Below, piece by piece: positions 55,851-64,000 of a stretch of 64,000 nucleotides of DNA. The stretch comes from Symsagittifera roscoffensis (lineage: Eukaryota > Xenacoelomorpha > Acoela > Convolutidae). The DNA is taken from NCBI RefSeq assembly GCF_963678635.1, contig NC_087065.1, positions 61,096,754 through 61,160,753 on the forward strand, given 5' to 3'. Made by a program: the position numbers and the translations under genes. Position 1 is the stretch's first letter. Every line of letters starts with the position of its first letter. A model generated the notes under the pieces. The model did not search any database. It was not told the origin of the DNA and saw nothing but the letters and a program-made list of their open reading frames with translations.

Positions 55851-56399
55851 ACATTTTAGTCAAAAACGATGAGTTTTGAACAAAATCATGATAATGCTTT
55901 CTCGCCGAAGCCTAAAACTTTTCAATCGCGGACCAACTCAGGTTGACGTAGCTGGGATTTGACTTTCACTTTGATTCAACCAATCATATGACTCTATATC
56001 AGAATGAGGGGAACAGTTTAAACCTGCTTAACTCTGTATACCAAGACAATGAAGTTGAAAATCTTTTATTTAAGAAGAAACAATAAATGTTTGGCAAATG
56101 TCAAAATAACTTCAATAGGTTTTTGTCTTGTGCCTGCAGCGAGTATTCAATGCTAGTTTTTCAATACGAGACCTCTAAAACGTTGAATTGCAATTTTTGC
56201 AATTTTTTTTACTCGTTGAGTTTGTGCCATGAGCCCCGATCCGGTCTCAATCTGTCTAAATCAGAGTCACAAGGCTCACTCAATTGCTGCTTCTTAATGT
56301 GGATCAATTTTACAAGCTCTTGTGAAAATTTCGATAATTCGATATAAAATTACATTACATACGAAAGGGATAAATCCCGCGTAGATTAAATCGAACTTT

Positions 56400-56500
56400 T
56401 GAATCAATCTTTTTTGTTCAAATCAAATTTTTGGCGGTTATTGGTTTCCATTTCATTTTTCATTCCACCAATTTGCTTTTTGCAAGCAACAAATAAAATT
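56400..56500 (-). pseudogene. C-terminal scrap of another BEL/Pao polyprotein
   Basis: The minus strand reads ACKKQIGGMKNEMETNNRQK, closely matching the end of the right-hand element (AFNKQLSGLKNEMETNNRQK at 56940-57000). It is about 500 bp beyond that element, same orientation. No other part of a second copy was found between them. Confidence 0.7.
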
Positions 56501-56811
56501 GTGTAATGCGAAGATAAATTTAGCTTACCTTAATTCATTTCAGAACTAGTTTGTTTACGGGATAATTTGTCGTGCAAAAACAAATCGCAATAGTTTTTGG
56601 ACCATTGCTTGTTAATAGATCATTGTTTGGTATTAGGCCATCAATACTGCACAAAAATTGATTGGGGCAAAATAATTTTTACATTTTGACTCATGAACTC
56701 AATATCTTCAATGGGACATGAAAAATTTCCGTTGATAATTATCATTTTGATTTTAAAAAAATTAAAAACCACCCAAAGTAAAAAAATTCTCCATTTCTTT
56801 AAAAAACAAAA

Positions 56812-56880
56812 CAACAAGACTGCTTGTAGACCAGAACCAAGCCTTGAATGTTCCGACTGCACTTTAAGGTCAACATAAAA
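56812..56880 (-). mobile_element. Hairpin-end fragment of a Helentron-like element
   Basis: AACAACAAGACTGCTTGTAGACCAGAACCAAGCCTTGAATGTTCCGACTGCACTTTAAGGTC holds the tail, a worn hairpin and an exact GTTCCGACT box. It lies just past the end of the BEL polyprotein. Confidence 0.6.
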
Positions 56881-56933
56881 TTTTGTTGGTTAGAAAGTAG
56901 ACTGAAAAATTAAACAAATGTTTTTCCAATTCA

Positions 56934-57315
56934 TCATCCAGTTTTTTGGCGGTTATTAGTTTCCATTTCATTTTTCAATCCACTAAGTTGCTTATTGAAA
57001 GCAGCATTGGCGCCCACCTTGAATGAGCCAAGTTCGTTCAACACTGACTGGAATTTCCTTAGTTCTATGCAAGGCCGCACGGAGCAGCCCCTTGCGGTTT
57101 TGATTTCCACTGATCGGCATTGATTGCCTCTCCCAAGGTAGACTTCCACAACCCGAGCTAGTGGCCATTGTAAGGAAGGTTGGTTTTCGTCCTTCAGAAG
57201 CGGAACGAAATTTTGTTGCTTTGAAGTTCAATTCTTCCGAGGCTGCAGAGAAGACAAGTAGTCCTTGCTCCATCGCTTCCAGAAAATTCCAATGAGTTAC
57301 TGCATGTGTGCCCAC
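56934..57315 (-). pseudogene. Polyprotein C-terminal domain (DUF5641-like)
   Basis: In frame with the integrase after a TAA (HMQ-stop-LIGIFWKRW): FWKRWSKDYLSSLQPRKN, stop (TGA, probably from TGG), then FVPLLKDENQPSLQWPLARV and VVEVYLGRGNQCRSVEIKTA, matching the family pattern (W...FWxRW..EYLxxLQxR, VLLKDxNxPPLxWPLGRI, VRTxxG). After a frame change it ends SGLKNEMETNNRQKTG and a stop at 56934. Confidence 0.85.
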
Positions 57316-58401
57316 CGTTTGGCTGGATGAGTTTCAAACGGCTGGAGTGTACTTGTCGTCGGTGGAGGCACTGGTATTGGCACGTACTGCATTTCTTTCC
57401 CTGTCACCATCAAAGCTGGTGTTAGGGTTCGTAGGTCCAGAAAGTTGGTCGAAATCGGGAGGAGTGGTCGTGAGTTCAGGATTGCTTCAATGTCGCATAG
57501 TAGAGTAGAAAGTTCCTCGTGCGTCAAATCATTGTTCCCCATGACTCTTCGCAGATGTGATTTCGCAAATTCTACTCCTGATTCCAAAAGTCCACCAAAG
57601 TGAGGAGCTCCTGGGGGAATCATTGTCCAATTGATTCCGATCTCATCTGCAGCATTCGACATTGATTGTTTTTCTAATTCTTGGTTAGGTTCATTTGGAG
57701 TTGCCTTAATTCATTTTTAGTTCCAACAAAGTTCAATCCATTGTCTGAGTGCATCCTCGCTGGAGCACCCTGTCTAGCACAAAATCGTCTCAAGGCAGCC
57801 GTACAAGACTGGGGGGACAAATACGATGTTAGCTCCAAATGTATGGCCTTTGTTGTGAAGCAAACAATCAATGCCAAATCTGACTTTGACAGCTGCTTAC
57901 CATTCAGTGTCGTAAAAAGACCAGCAAAGTCCACACCAGTGTGAGTGAATGGAGGCGAAGGTGTTATTCGTTCTTTGGCTAGTTCTCCCATCAATGGTGG
58001 ATTTGGTCGTCCGTTGAATCGTTGGCACTTCACACAGTTTCGTATGAGGTGACGAATTGCCGCTTGCCCGTCCACAATCCAGAAATGTCGTCAAGTTCAG
58101 CAAGGATCGTATTTGCGGGAGCATGAAAATACTTCAGATGAATGTGCTGCAGGATGAATTTGGCCAGTCTACTTATCTTGGGTATCACGATTTGGTTGCG
58201 CTGATCATCTGCTAGGTCTTTGTTCTGCGTCAGTCTCCCGCCCACCTTGATGAGTCCGTCGTCAACGAAAGGGTATAGTCGCAGAAGATGGCTCTTCTTC
58301 GCAACTGATTCGCCGGCGTTCAATGCCCTTAGTTCATCACTGAAGAACATAGTTTGTTCGTTTCGTATTAGCCTCAGAATGGCATTGCGTCTATTCGTCA
58401 A
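57297..58401 (-). pseudogene. Integrase
   Basis: Starts with a linker typical of BEL pol (HLLRLYPFVDDGLIKVGGRL) and an H2C2 zinc-binding segment (HIHLKYFHAPANT, then RNCVKCQRF). A frame change near 58060 is needed between the two halves of the zinc finger. The catalytic core has Asp in HTGVDFAGLF, Asp in MHSDNGLNFVGTKNEL and Glu in FGGLLESGVEFAKSHLRRV. An in-frame break near 57665 precedes MSNAADEIGINWTMIPPGAP. Then comes IEAILNSRPLLPIS. The core triad is complete, so the damage is in frames and stops rather than in active-site residues. Confidence 0.9.
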
Positions 58402-58467
58402 AGAAGTTGGATGATCGTAACTGCCATCTTCTGGGTGTTTCTGCTTTCGATGAGCAAGAAAGGCAAC

Positions 58468-59408
58468 CTAGCACAGTACAAGAATGCACTTCTGTAGACT
58501 GCTGAATTGTTCCAGATCGACTAGTGCGTCCAAAGATGGTTTGACCAATTGGGAGCTATTGACAACTGCATTTTTTATCCTTTCAGAACCAACTTTTGTT
58601 AGCTTTGGTTGGCCTGGAATCCGAAGTTTAGAGAGCCGGCTCGGTCCATGCCCCCAGAGTGAAGAGCTTTTCAGCGTCATTGCATTGGGTCCACGAGTTG
58701 CAGCTTCCGCAGGGTTTTCCTCAATTCGTACATGGAGCCAGTTGACTGGTGTCAAAGCCTCATGTACTTCAAGCACTCGGTTGCGAACAAAAGGGTTCCA
58801 GACGTTTGGGGTCTCGTTGATCCAACAAAGTACAATCGTGGCATCTGTCCATCCGAAACCTTCCTTTGGATTTCGTCCTATCTTTTGAAGTGCTTTCCTC
58901 GTTTGGTCCAGCAACTTGCATCCTAGCACAGCTGCACACATATCCAATTTGAGGATCGTCAGGATCGTCAGCTGCACACAATTCCAAATTGAGGAAGGTT
59001 TCAAAGGTTCCACTCTTGATTGAGCCACAAAAAGATGGTTGATTTCGTCCTCGTGTTCCTGATGTAGATGCAACTGGCGTATGCGGTTTCTGATACGTCA
59101 CAAAACAAATGAAGGTCAAAACTGCCCTCCACAATATGTCTCGGTATGTCAAACTTCTCCATATTGTGAACTTTAGCCCTCCACGTTAGAAACGTCTCAA
59201 TCATATCATCCGTAAGTTTGTCGTCCCAATTGAATCCCCGCGACCAATAGGGTTGCATGATGAGTTTCAACGGAAGCATCATCGGAGTCAGCCAGCCCAG
59301 AAGGATTAAAGATCTTAGAGATGTCTGAGAGTAGAGATCGTTTTTATCATGTTCTCCTTTAGATCGTGAGCTACTTTGAAGACAAAGAGATCGTTTGTCG
59401 GAAACCAT
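58468..59408 (-). pseudogene. RT connection and RNase H-like domain
   Basis: LILLGWLTPMMLPLKLIMQ and LTDDMIETFLTWR lead into SFDLHLFCDVSETAYASCIY, matching the BEL RNase H start (GFSDASxxAYAAxVY) with the catalytic Asp. Then come LKPSSIWNCVQL, LDMCAAVLGCKLLDQ, WTDATIVLCWI (with the conserved D and W), FVRNRVLEV and EENPAEAATRG. A small duplication of about 50 bp near 58925-58985 (plus strand CAGCTGCACACA-AATTTGAGGATCGTC repeated) inserts extra residues at the LELxAA site. At least two frame changes are present. Confidence 0.85.
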
Positions 59409-60220
59409 TTGGTTCCTAATGCTTTCACAGAGTAGGCTTTTGCTGAGAACTCGTGTTCGTTTTCGCGCAATTCACTGGGCAAGGATTCCATGACTTCTGC
59501 TGAGCTGCTTACAAATTTTCGCAGTGGAAACTGTTGCGTTGCTAACTGACATCTAGCGTCATTGATCAGCTTCTTTGCAGAGGGTATGTCATCTGCACTA
59601 GTCAACCAGTCATCAACGTAGAAGTCTCGACTGATTGTTTCTTCGACAGAAGAAGTCTTGCCTGCTTCTATGAGTGATCGTACAGAGTGATAGCAACTGC
59701 TAGAAATCCCATATGTCACTCGGGTCATCCTGTATGTTTCTATTGGTTGCTCGGGCACATCTCTCCAGAGAATTCGGTGGTAGTTCTTATCATTCTTGTT
59801 AAGAGCCACTTGACAATACATCTTTCCAATGTCTCCGGCGATTCCGATGGGGTAGCATCGGAACCTTAGCAAATGATCAAACAAATCGTCTTGAAGCTTG
59901 GGGCCAACCATCAGTGCATCGTTCAGCGAAATTCGGGTGATAGTTACAGCACTAGCGTCAATGACAACTCGTAGCTTTTTAGTTGTACTATTTTTTAGAA
60001 CGCAGTGGTGGGGGAGATAGTAGGTTCTTTTCACTGACATTGTGAGCTCATCTGGTGGTAAAACTTGTAGGTGACCCATGTCTCCGAACTTTTTGATGAA
60101 GTCTCGGTACTGAGTGTATGAAACCACATCCTGCTTAACTTTGGGTTCCAGACTGAGGAATCGTTTGAGTGCAATATTTTTGCACTCCCCGAGGGTTCCA
60201 ACGTTTGTCTTGAAAGGCAA
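59315..60220 (-). pseudogene. pol: Reverse transcriptase, copy B, continuous with RNase H
   Basis: A 301-codon open stretch. MPFKTNVGTLGECKNIALKR leads into VVSYTQYRDFIKKFGDMGHL and YYLPHHCVLKNSTTKKLRVV, then the palm motif AGDIGKMYCQVAL, ILWRDVP and FYVDDWLTSADD, and continues past the duplication point (LRKFVSSSAEVMESLPSELR) to the thumb/connection (KALGTKWFPTNDLFVFKV). A frame change near 59330 precedes RTKSKG...LLGWLTPMMLPLKLIMQ. This is the copy that leads into the rest of pol. All polymerase signature residues are present, but the flanking frame breaks make the element inactive. Confidence 0.9.
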
Positions 60221-60327
60221 ACTAACAGAGTAGCGACCATCTGGCTCAGTTATGGTTGTTTTGTCGAAGTGATCCTCAACAAATTCTTTTCCTTCGATCG
60301 AGGGCTTAGGTTCATAGGCAAGTCCTC

Positions 60328-61222
60328 AACTGTCCAAAAGCGACTAATGTCCAGACTCTATCATCCCTGCGCTTGCTTAGTATGTACTGATCCACTCACA
60401 ATCCAGCCAAAAATTGTCTCATCCCAGGTGAGAGATCCTTCTCGTATCCGTTTACCAGTGGTGAGCTCGTTTGCCAGTTCAACGCCACATAGAAGATCAA
60501 TCCTTCCTCTTTTGTCGACAGCTGGATCCGCTACTGCATATCGAGATGGAAGGTTATGTTCGCGTACATCCACATCCTCTCCTCGTAGATCTGATGTTAC
60601 TTGGGGCATGATGAAGAAATCTGCTCGTAGTGTGTTTTCTTCAGGCAATGACAAAGTTATCGGAGCAAGACTTCTTGTCTCCAATTGGGGGCAGTTCCAA
60701 CTGGTTTCACTGTTTGATTGACTGATTTACGAGGCAACCCGTGCCGTCGTACCAAGCTTTCACTGATGAAATTCAACTGTGATCCATTGTCTATTGAGGC
60801 ACGCAAATGATTTTCTGTCTGTGATGGTTGAACAGCGGTATCCTGCAAGTTCCAAGTAGGGCCATTCTGTCTGGTTCCGTAGCACTAATTACAGTGCACA
60901 AGTTGTATCCACTCGTATGACAATCGTTTACATTCTTTCTCTCAGTTGTAATCGGTTGTTCCCTGCGCTGATTGTCCACGTGAAGAAGAGAATGGTGTCT
61001 TTTTCCAGACTGATTACAATTGTGCGTGCTTGGGCATTTCGTTACCATATGCCCTGGGCGCAAACAATTAAAGCACAGTCGTTTGGAAGTCAACTCGTCT
61101 TTCCGTGTATGTACTTTCATCTCCTTGAATCCGTTACATGCAGTTACAGTATGAAGTGTTCTACAAACACATATTGCTAGGAAACTGTTCGCAGAGGAAA
61201 CTGTTTCGTTGCTAACTGACAT
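60328..61222 (-). pseudogene. CCHC knuckle and aspartic protease, copy B (active-site Thr changed to Asn)
   Basis: The left-hand copy of the block. The knuckle CFNCLRPGHMVTKC is identical to copy A. The protease triad reads D-N-G in ASIDNGSQLNFISES because CCAGTG is CCATTG here (plus strand, 60783-60790). Downstream residues (ADFFIMPQVTSDLRG, GRIDLLCGVELANEL) match copy A with few changes. The start of this copy (SNETVSSANSFLAICVC) is a junction product of the duplication, not ancestral sequence. Confidence 0.85.
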
Positions 61223-61890
61223 CTAGCGTCATTGATCAGCTTCTTTGCAGAGGGTATGTCATCTGCGCTAGTCAACCAGTCATCGACGTAGAAGTCTCGA
61301 CTGATTGTTTCTTCGACAGAAGAAGTCTTGCCTGCTTCTATGAGTGATCGTACAGAGTGATAGCAACTGCTAGAAATCCCATATGTCACTCGGGTCATCC
61401 TGTATGTTTCTATTGGTTGCTCGGGCACATCTCTCCAGAGAATTCGGTGGTAGTTCTTATCATTCTTGTTAAGAGCCACTTGACAATACATCTTTCCAAT
61501 GTCTCCGGCGATTCCGATGGGGTAGCATCGGAACCTTAGCAAATGATCAAACAAATCGTCTTGAAGCTTGGGGCCAACCATCAGTGCATCGTTCAGCGAA
61601 ATTCGGGTGATAGTTACAGCACTAGCGTCAATGACAACTCGTAGCTTTTTAGTTGTACTATTTTTTAGAACGCAGTGGTGGGGGAGATAGTAGGTTCTTT
61701 TCTCTGACATTGTGAGCTCATCTGGTGGTAAAACTTGTAGGTGACCCATGTCTCCGAACTTTTTGATGAAGTCTCGGTACTGAGTGTATAAAACCACATC
61801 CTGCTTAACTTTGGGTTCCAGAATGAGTAATCGTTTGAGTGCAATAGTTTTGCACTCCCCGAGGGTTCCAACGTTTGTCTTGAAAGGCAA
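61195..61890 (-). pseudogene. Reverse transcriptase, copy A, truncated after the active site
   Basis: Runs from VGTLGECKTIALKRLLILEP through KKLRVVIDASA, AGDIGKMYCQVALNKNDKNY (palm motif with catalytic Asp) and RDFYVDDWLTSADD (YVDD box), then stops shortly after DARCQLATKQFPLR, where the sequence crosses the duplication junction into knuckle copy B. It lacks the thumb and connection that copy B has. Its sequence differs from copy B by only a handful of substitutions (for example TIALKRLLILEP versus NIALKRFLSLEP). Confidence 0.9.
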
Positions 61891-61997
61891 ACTAACAGAG
61901 TAGCGATAATCTGGCTCAGTTATGGTTGTTTTGTCGAAGTGATCCTCAACAAATTATTTTCCTTCGATCGAGGGCTTAGGTTCATAGGCAAGTCCTC

Positions 61998-62860
61998 AAC
62001 TGTCCAAAAGCGACTAATGTCCAGACTCTATCATCCTTGCGCTTGCTTAGTATGTACTGATCCACTCACAATCCAGCCAAAAATTGCTTCATCCCAGGTG
62101 AGAGATCCTTCTCGTATCCGTTTACCAGTGGTGAGCTCGTTTGCCAGTTCAACGCCACATAGAAGATCAATCCTTCCTCTTTTGTCGACAGCTGGATCCG
62201 CCACTGCATTTCGAGATGGAAGGTTATGTTCGCGTATATCCACATCGTCTCCTCGTAGATCTGATGTTACTTGGGGCATGATGAAGAAATCTGCTCGTAG
62301 TGTGTTTTCTCCAGGCAATGACAAAGTTATCGGAGCAAGACTTCTTGTCTCCAATTGGGGGCAGTTCCAACTGGTTTCACTGTTTGATTGACTGATTTAC
62401 GAGGCAACCCGTGCCGTCGTACCAAGCTTTCACTGATGAAATTCAACTGTGATCCAGTGTCTATTGAGGCACGCAAATGATTTTCTGTCTGTGATGGTTG
62501 AACAGCGGTATCCTGCAAGTTCCAAGTAGGGCCATTCTGTCTGGTTCCGTAGCACTAATTACAGTGCACAGGTTGTATCCACTCGTATGACAATCGTTTA
62601 CATTCTTTCTCTCAGTTGTAATCGGTTCTTCCCTGCGCTGATTGTCCACGTGAAGAAGAGAATGGTGTCTTTTTCCAGACTGATTACAATTGTGCGTGCT
62701 TGGGCATTTCGTTACCATATGCCCTGGGCGCAAACAATTAAAGCACAGTCGTTTGGAAGTCAACTCGTCTTTCCGTGTATGTACTTTCATCTTCTTGAAT
62801 CCGTTACATGCAGTTACAGTATGAAGTGTTCTACAAACACATATTGCTAGTCCACAGTTG
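61998..62860 (-). pseudogene. CCHC knuckle and aspartic protease, copy A (active-site motif intact)
   Basis: The right-hand copy of the duplicated block. The knuckle CFNCLRPGHMVTKC (CX2CX4HX4C) binds nucleic acid, with a preceding ICVCRTLHTVTACNGF segment. After a frame change near 62480 comes the retropepsin-like protease (DUF1758 type) with ASIDTGSQLNFISESLVRRH, keeping the D-T-G triad. A further frame change near 62340 leads to LRADFFIMPQVTSDLRG and GRIDLLCGVELANEL, ending at a stop (KQAQG). Both frame changes sit at the same places in copy B, so they predate the duplication or reflect a shared trait. Confidence 0.85.
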
Positions 62861-62869
62861 TTGCTCCAT

Positions 62870-63982
62870 ACGATTGTCTTCAGTCGATTTTAATTTGGAC
62901 ATCAGCATGTGCTTCAATTCGAATCGTTGGTTTCTGTAAAATGGTTGATGACTTCACTGCTTCTATTGCCCTCGCTCGCGCACCAATGAAGTTGTCAAGC
63001 TCGTGTAGTTTCTGGAGCTATACGCCTGGGTTGTGAAGCTGTCATTTCTTTTGGCTTTCCGGACCCAGTTTTTGCTCAGTCACACGAACCAGTATTGGAT
63101 CCCAGTCTTGAGTAGTACAGCCTTGCACTTCTAATGCAGCCACCTTTTCGTGAAAACACTCCAAAAGCTTCCCTAGGCTTGTTCCAACTTCGGTTTACAA
63201 AATCGGGTAGTTCAACATAGCACTGAGATGCATGCTTACAATGAATCTCTTGTTGTCGAATCGGTCCATTAGAGTCCTCCTTGCAAGCTCGTAGTTCGCG
63301 TCTGTTATTGCTACATTCTTGATCAGATCGTATGCTTCTCCTCGAAGTGAAGACTTGAGGTAGTTCAACTTCTCAGCATTTTAGAGGTTCGGGTTTCCAT
63401 GTACTGCAGAATCGAACTGTTCCATGAAGCTCGTCCACTCCGTATACTTCCCACTGAAGGAGGGAAGATCTATCTTAGGCAGCTTGATCTGACTTGATCT
63501 TGGTGAGAACATTGTATGAAGTCCGTTCCCTTCTCCTGTCGATCCTCTGGAAGACGCTTGCTGATTTTCCAAGAAATCATTCGTCTGCTGAATAAATTCT
63601 TGTACCTCCGCTCTGAAATCACAAGCCGTTTTGAGCTCGGCTTGCAGACGTTCGTCTGGTACAAATCCTCTATCAATCGATCTTTTTCACTGATCGATGT
63701 GAGAGTCTCTCTTATGACAGCAAGAGAAATTCGCAAGCCCGCAAGATCTGTCACTGGATAGGACGATCGGGTTGAGTTCATCCGATCGCTTTGCTTGGAA
63801 ATCCACGTCTTGTGACCATCTCTGAAGTGAACCAACTTCAGGTATGTTCGTCCTGGCGGATCGTTTTGTCCATGTTGCACGCTCACAACAGCTGGTTGAT
63901 CGCTCTGCTCGTTCGCATTGCTCTGACCTGGTTGCTCGTTCGCCAAGCTTCGTAGATCGTACTAGTCGTTGTTATCACTCAT
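62870..63982 (-). pseudogene. gag: BEL/Pao gag
   Basis: The start is placed at the ATG at 63982 (MSDNND), whose seventh codon is TAG. The frame then continues open from 63960 with a Gln/Asn/Ser-rich leader (NEQPGQSNANEQSDQP) and a helical segment. A frameshift near 63520 is needed to enter the DUF1759-like part: LPKIDLPSFSGKYTEWTSF then MEQFDSAVHGNPNL, where a stop follows. Beyond it LNYLKSSLRGEAYDLIKNV, ANYELARRTLMDRFDNKRF and HLSAMLNYPIL continue the family pattern, with another stop, then LLECFHEKVAALEVQG. The gag protein would form the capsid particle. With at least three stops and a frameshift this copy cannot. Confidence 0.85.
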
Positions 63983-64000
63983 AGTTCCTGGTTCGTGGTT

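Larger units (their letters stand above)
59522..62861. repeat. Tandem duplication inside the BEL element, unit about 1670 bp
   Basis: 59522-61191 and 61192-62861 align base for base at an offset of 1670 with only scattered substitutions. The junction near 61190 joins ATTGCTAGGAAACTGTTCGCAG to GAGGAAACTGTTTCGTTGC. The left end of the block at 59520 (GCAGTGGAAACTGTTGCGTTGC) shows that a GGAAACTGTT string may have been the recombination site. Confidence 0.95.
56934..63982 (-). mobile_element. BEL/Pao LTR retrotransposon, internal region, defective
   Basis: The whole polyprotein region of a BEL/Pao (Semotivirus-type) element is read right to left: gag, CCHC knuckle, aspartic protease, RT, RNase H, integrase and a C-terminal domain. 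Retroelements of this group copy RNA into DNA in cytoplasmic particles and integrate it. Here several stops and frameshifts break it, and an internal segment of about 1.67 kb is tandemly duplicated. The 5-prime LTR would lie beyond the right edge of the window, and no 3-prime LTR is recognisable below 56.93 kb. Base composition is distinctly more GC-rich than the flanks, as expected for a coding insert. Confidence 0.93.

Noticed and set aside
57308-58926. Plus-strand frames of 60-134 codons over the BEL integrase and RNase H
   Set aside because: They are antisense shadows of the minus-strand polyprotein.

Overview
This is AT-rich, intron-containing, repeat-laden DNA from an invertebrate animal. 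Three things show this: GT-AG spliced exons of a small membrane protein and of an aminergic-type GPCR, BEL/Pao retrotransposons (a metazoan group), and many non-autonomous DNA elements. Nothing in the window fixes the phylum; an ecdysozoan such as a nematode or arthropod would fit. There are no operons, bacterial features, CRISPR arrays or recognisable tRNA/rRNA genes. A 200-base run of N (10300-10499) is an assembly gap.

Host genes are sparse. On the minus strand, three exons (38918-38774, 37716-37555, 24929-24634) join in perfect phase with canonical splice sites. They encode a predicted 200-residue multi-pass membrane protein that I do not recognise; its second intron is about 12.6 kb and full of repeats. 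On the plus strand, 17096-17375 is the last exon of a class A GPCR (TM6, TM7, helix 8), closest in character to aminergic receptors. Its upstream exons were not found.

The rest is mobile and repetitive DNA. The right end (56.9-64 kb, minus strand) is a nearly full-length but broken BEL/Pao polyprotein (gag, CCHC knuckle, aspartic protease, RT, RNase H, integrase, C-terminal domain). It carries an internal tandem duplication of about 1.67 kb covering the knuckle, the protease and the first part of RT. Older BEL/Pao relics lie at 23.1-23.65 kb (integrase), 49.5-50.2 kb (gag) and 56.4-56.5 kb (C-terminus). A non-coding unit with 320-bp direct terminal repeats lies at 50.8-52.6 kb. A dead Tc1-type transposase lies at 39.96-40.93 kb.

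Non-autonomous families dominate the rest. (a) A family of about 0.5 kb has at least nine sizeable copies. It has subterminal inverted repeats GTTCCGACT/AGTCGGAAC and a hairpin close to one end, an architecture like Helentron-derived (HINE/DINE-1-like) elements. (b) hAT-type MITEs begin CAGGGGCGGATCT and have 8-bp target-site duplications, one of them perfect. (c) A 290-bp palindrome-rich element is built from a GAGCGGTTT motif. Satellites and minisatellites include a ~170-bp array (0.36-1.87 kb), a 130-bp array with a 261-bp dimer pattern (31.85-32.87 kb), a 0.92-kb tandem duplication (25.97-27.79 kb), dispersed short minisatellites, and a (TTG)n tract of about 33 units.

I did not find a coherent new multi-gene system. 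The most notable items are the Helentron-like family, the protease/RT duplication in the BEL element, the direct-repeat-bounded non-coding element, and the unrecognised membrane-protein gene.
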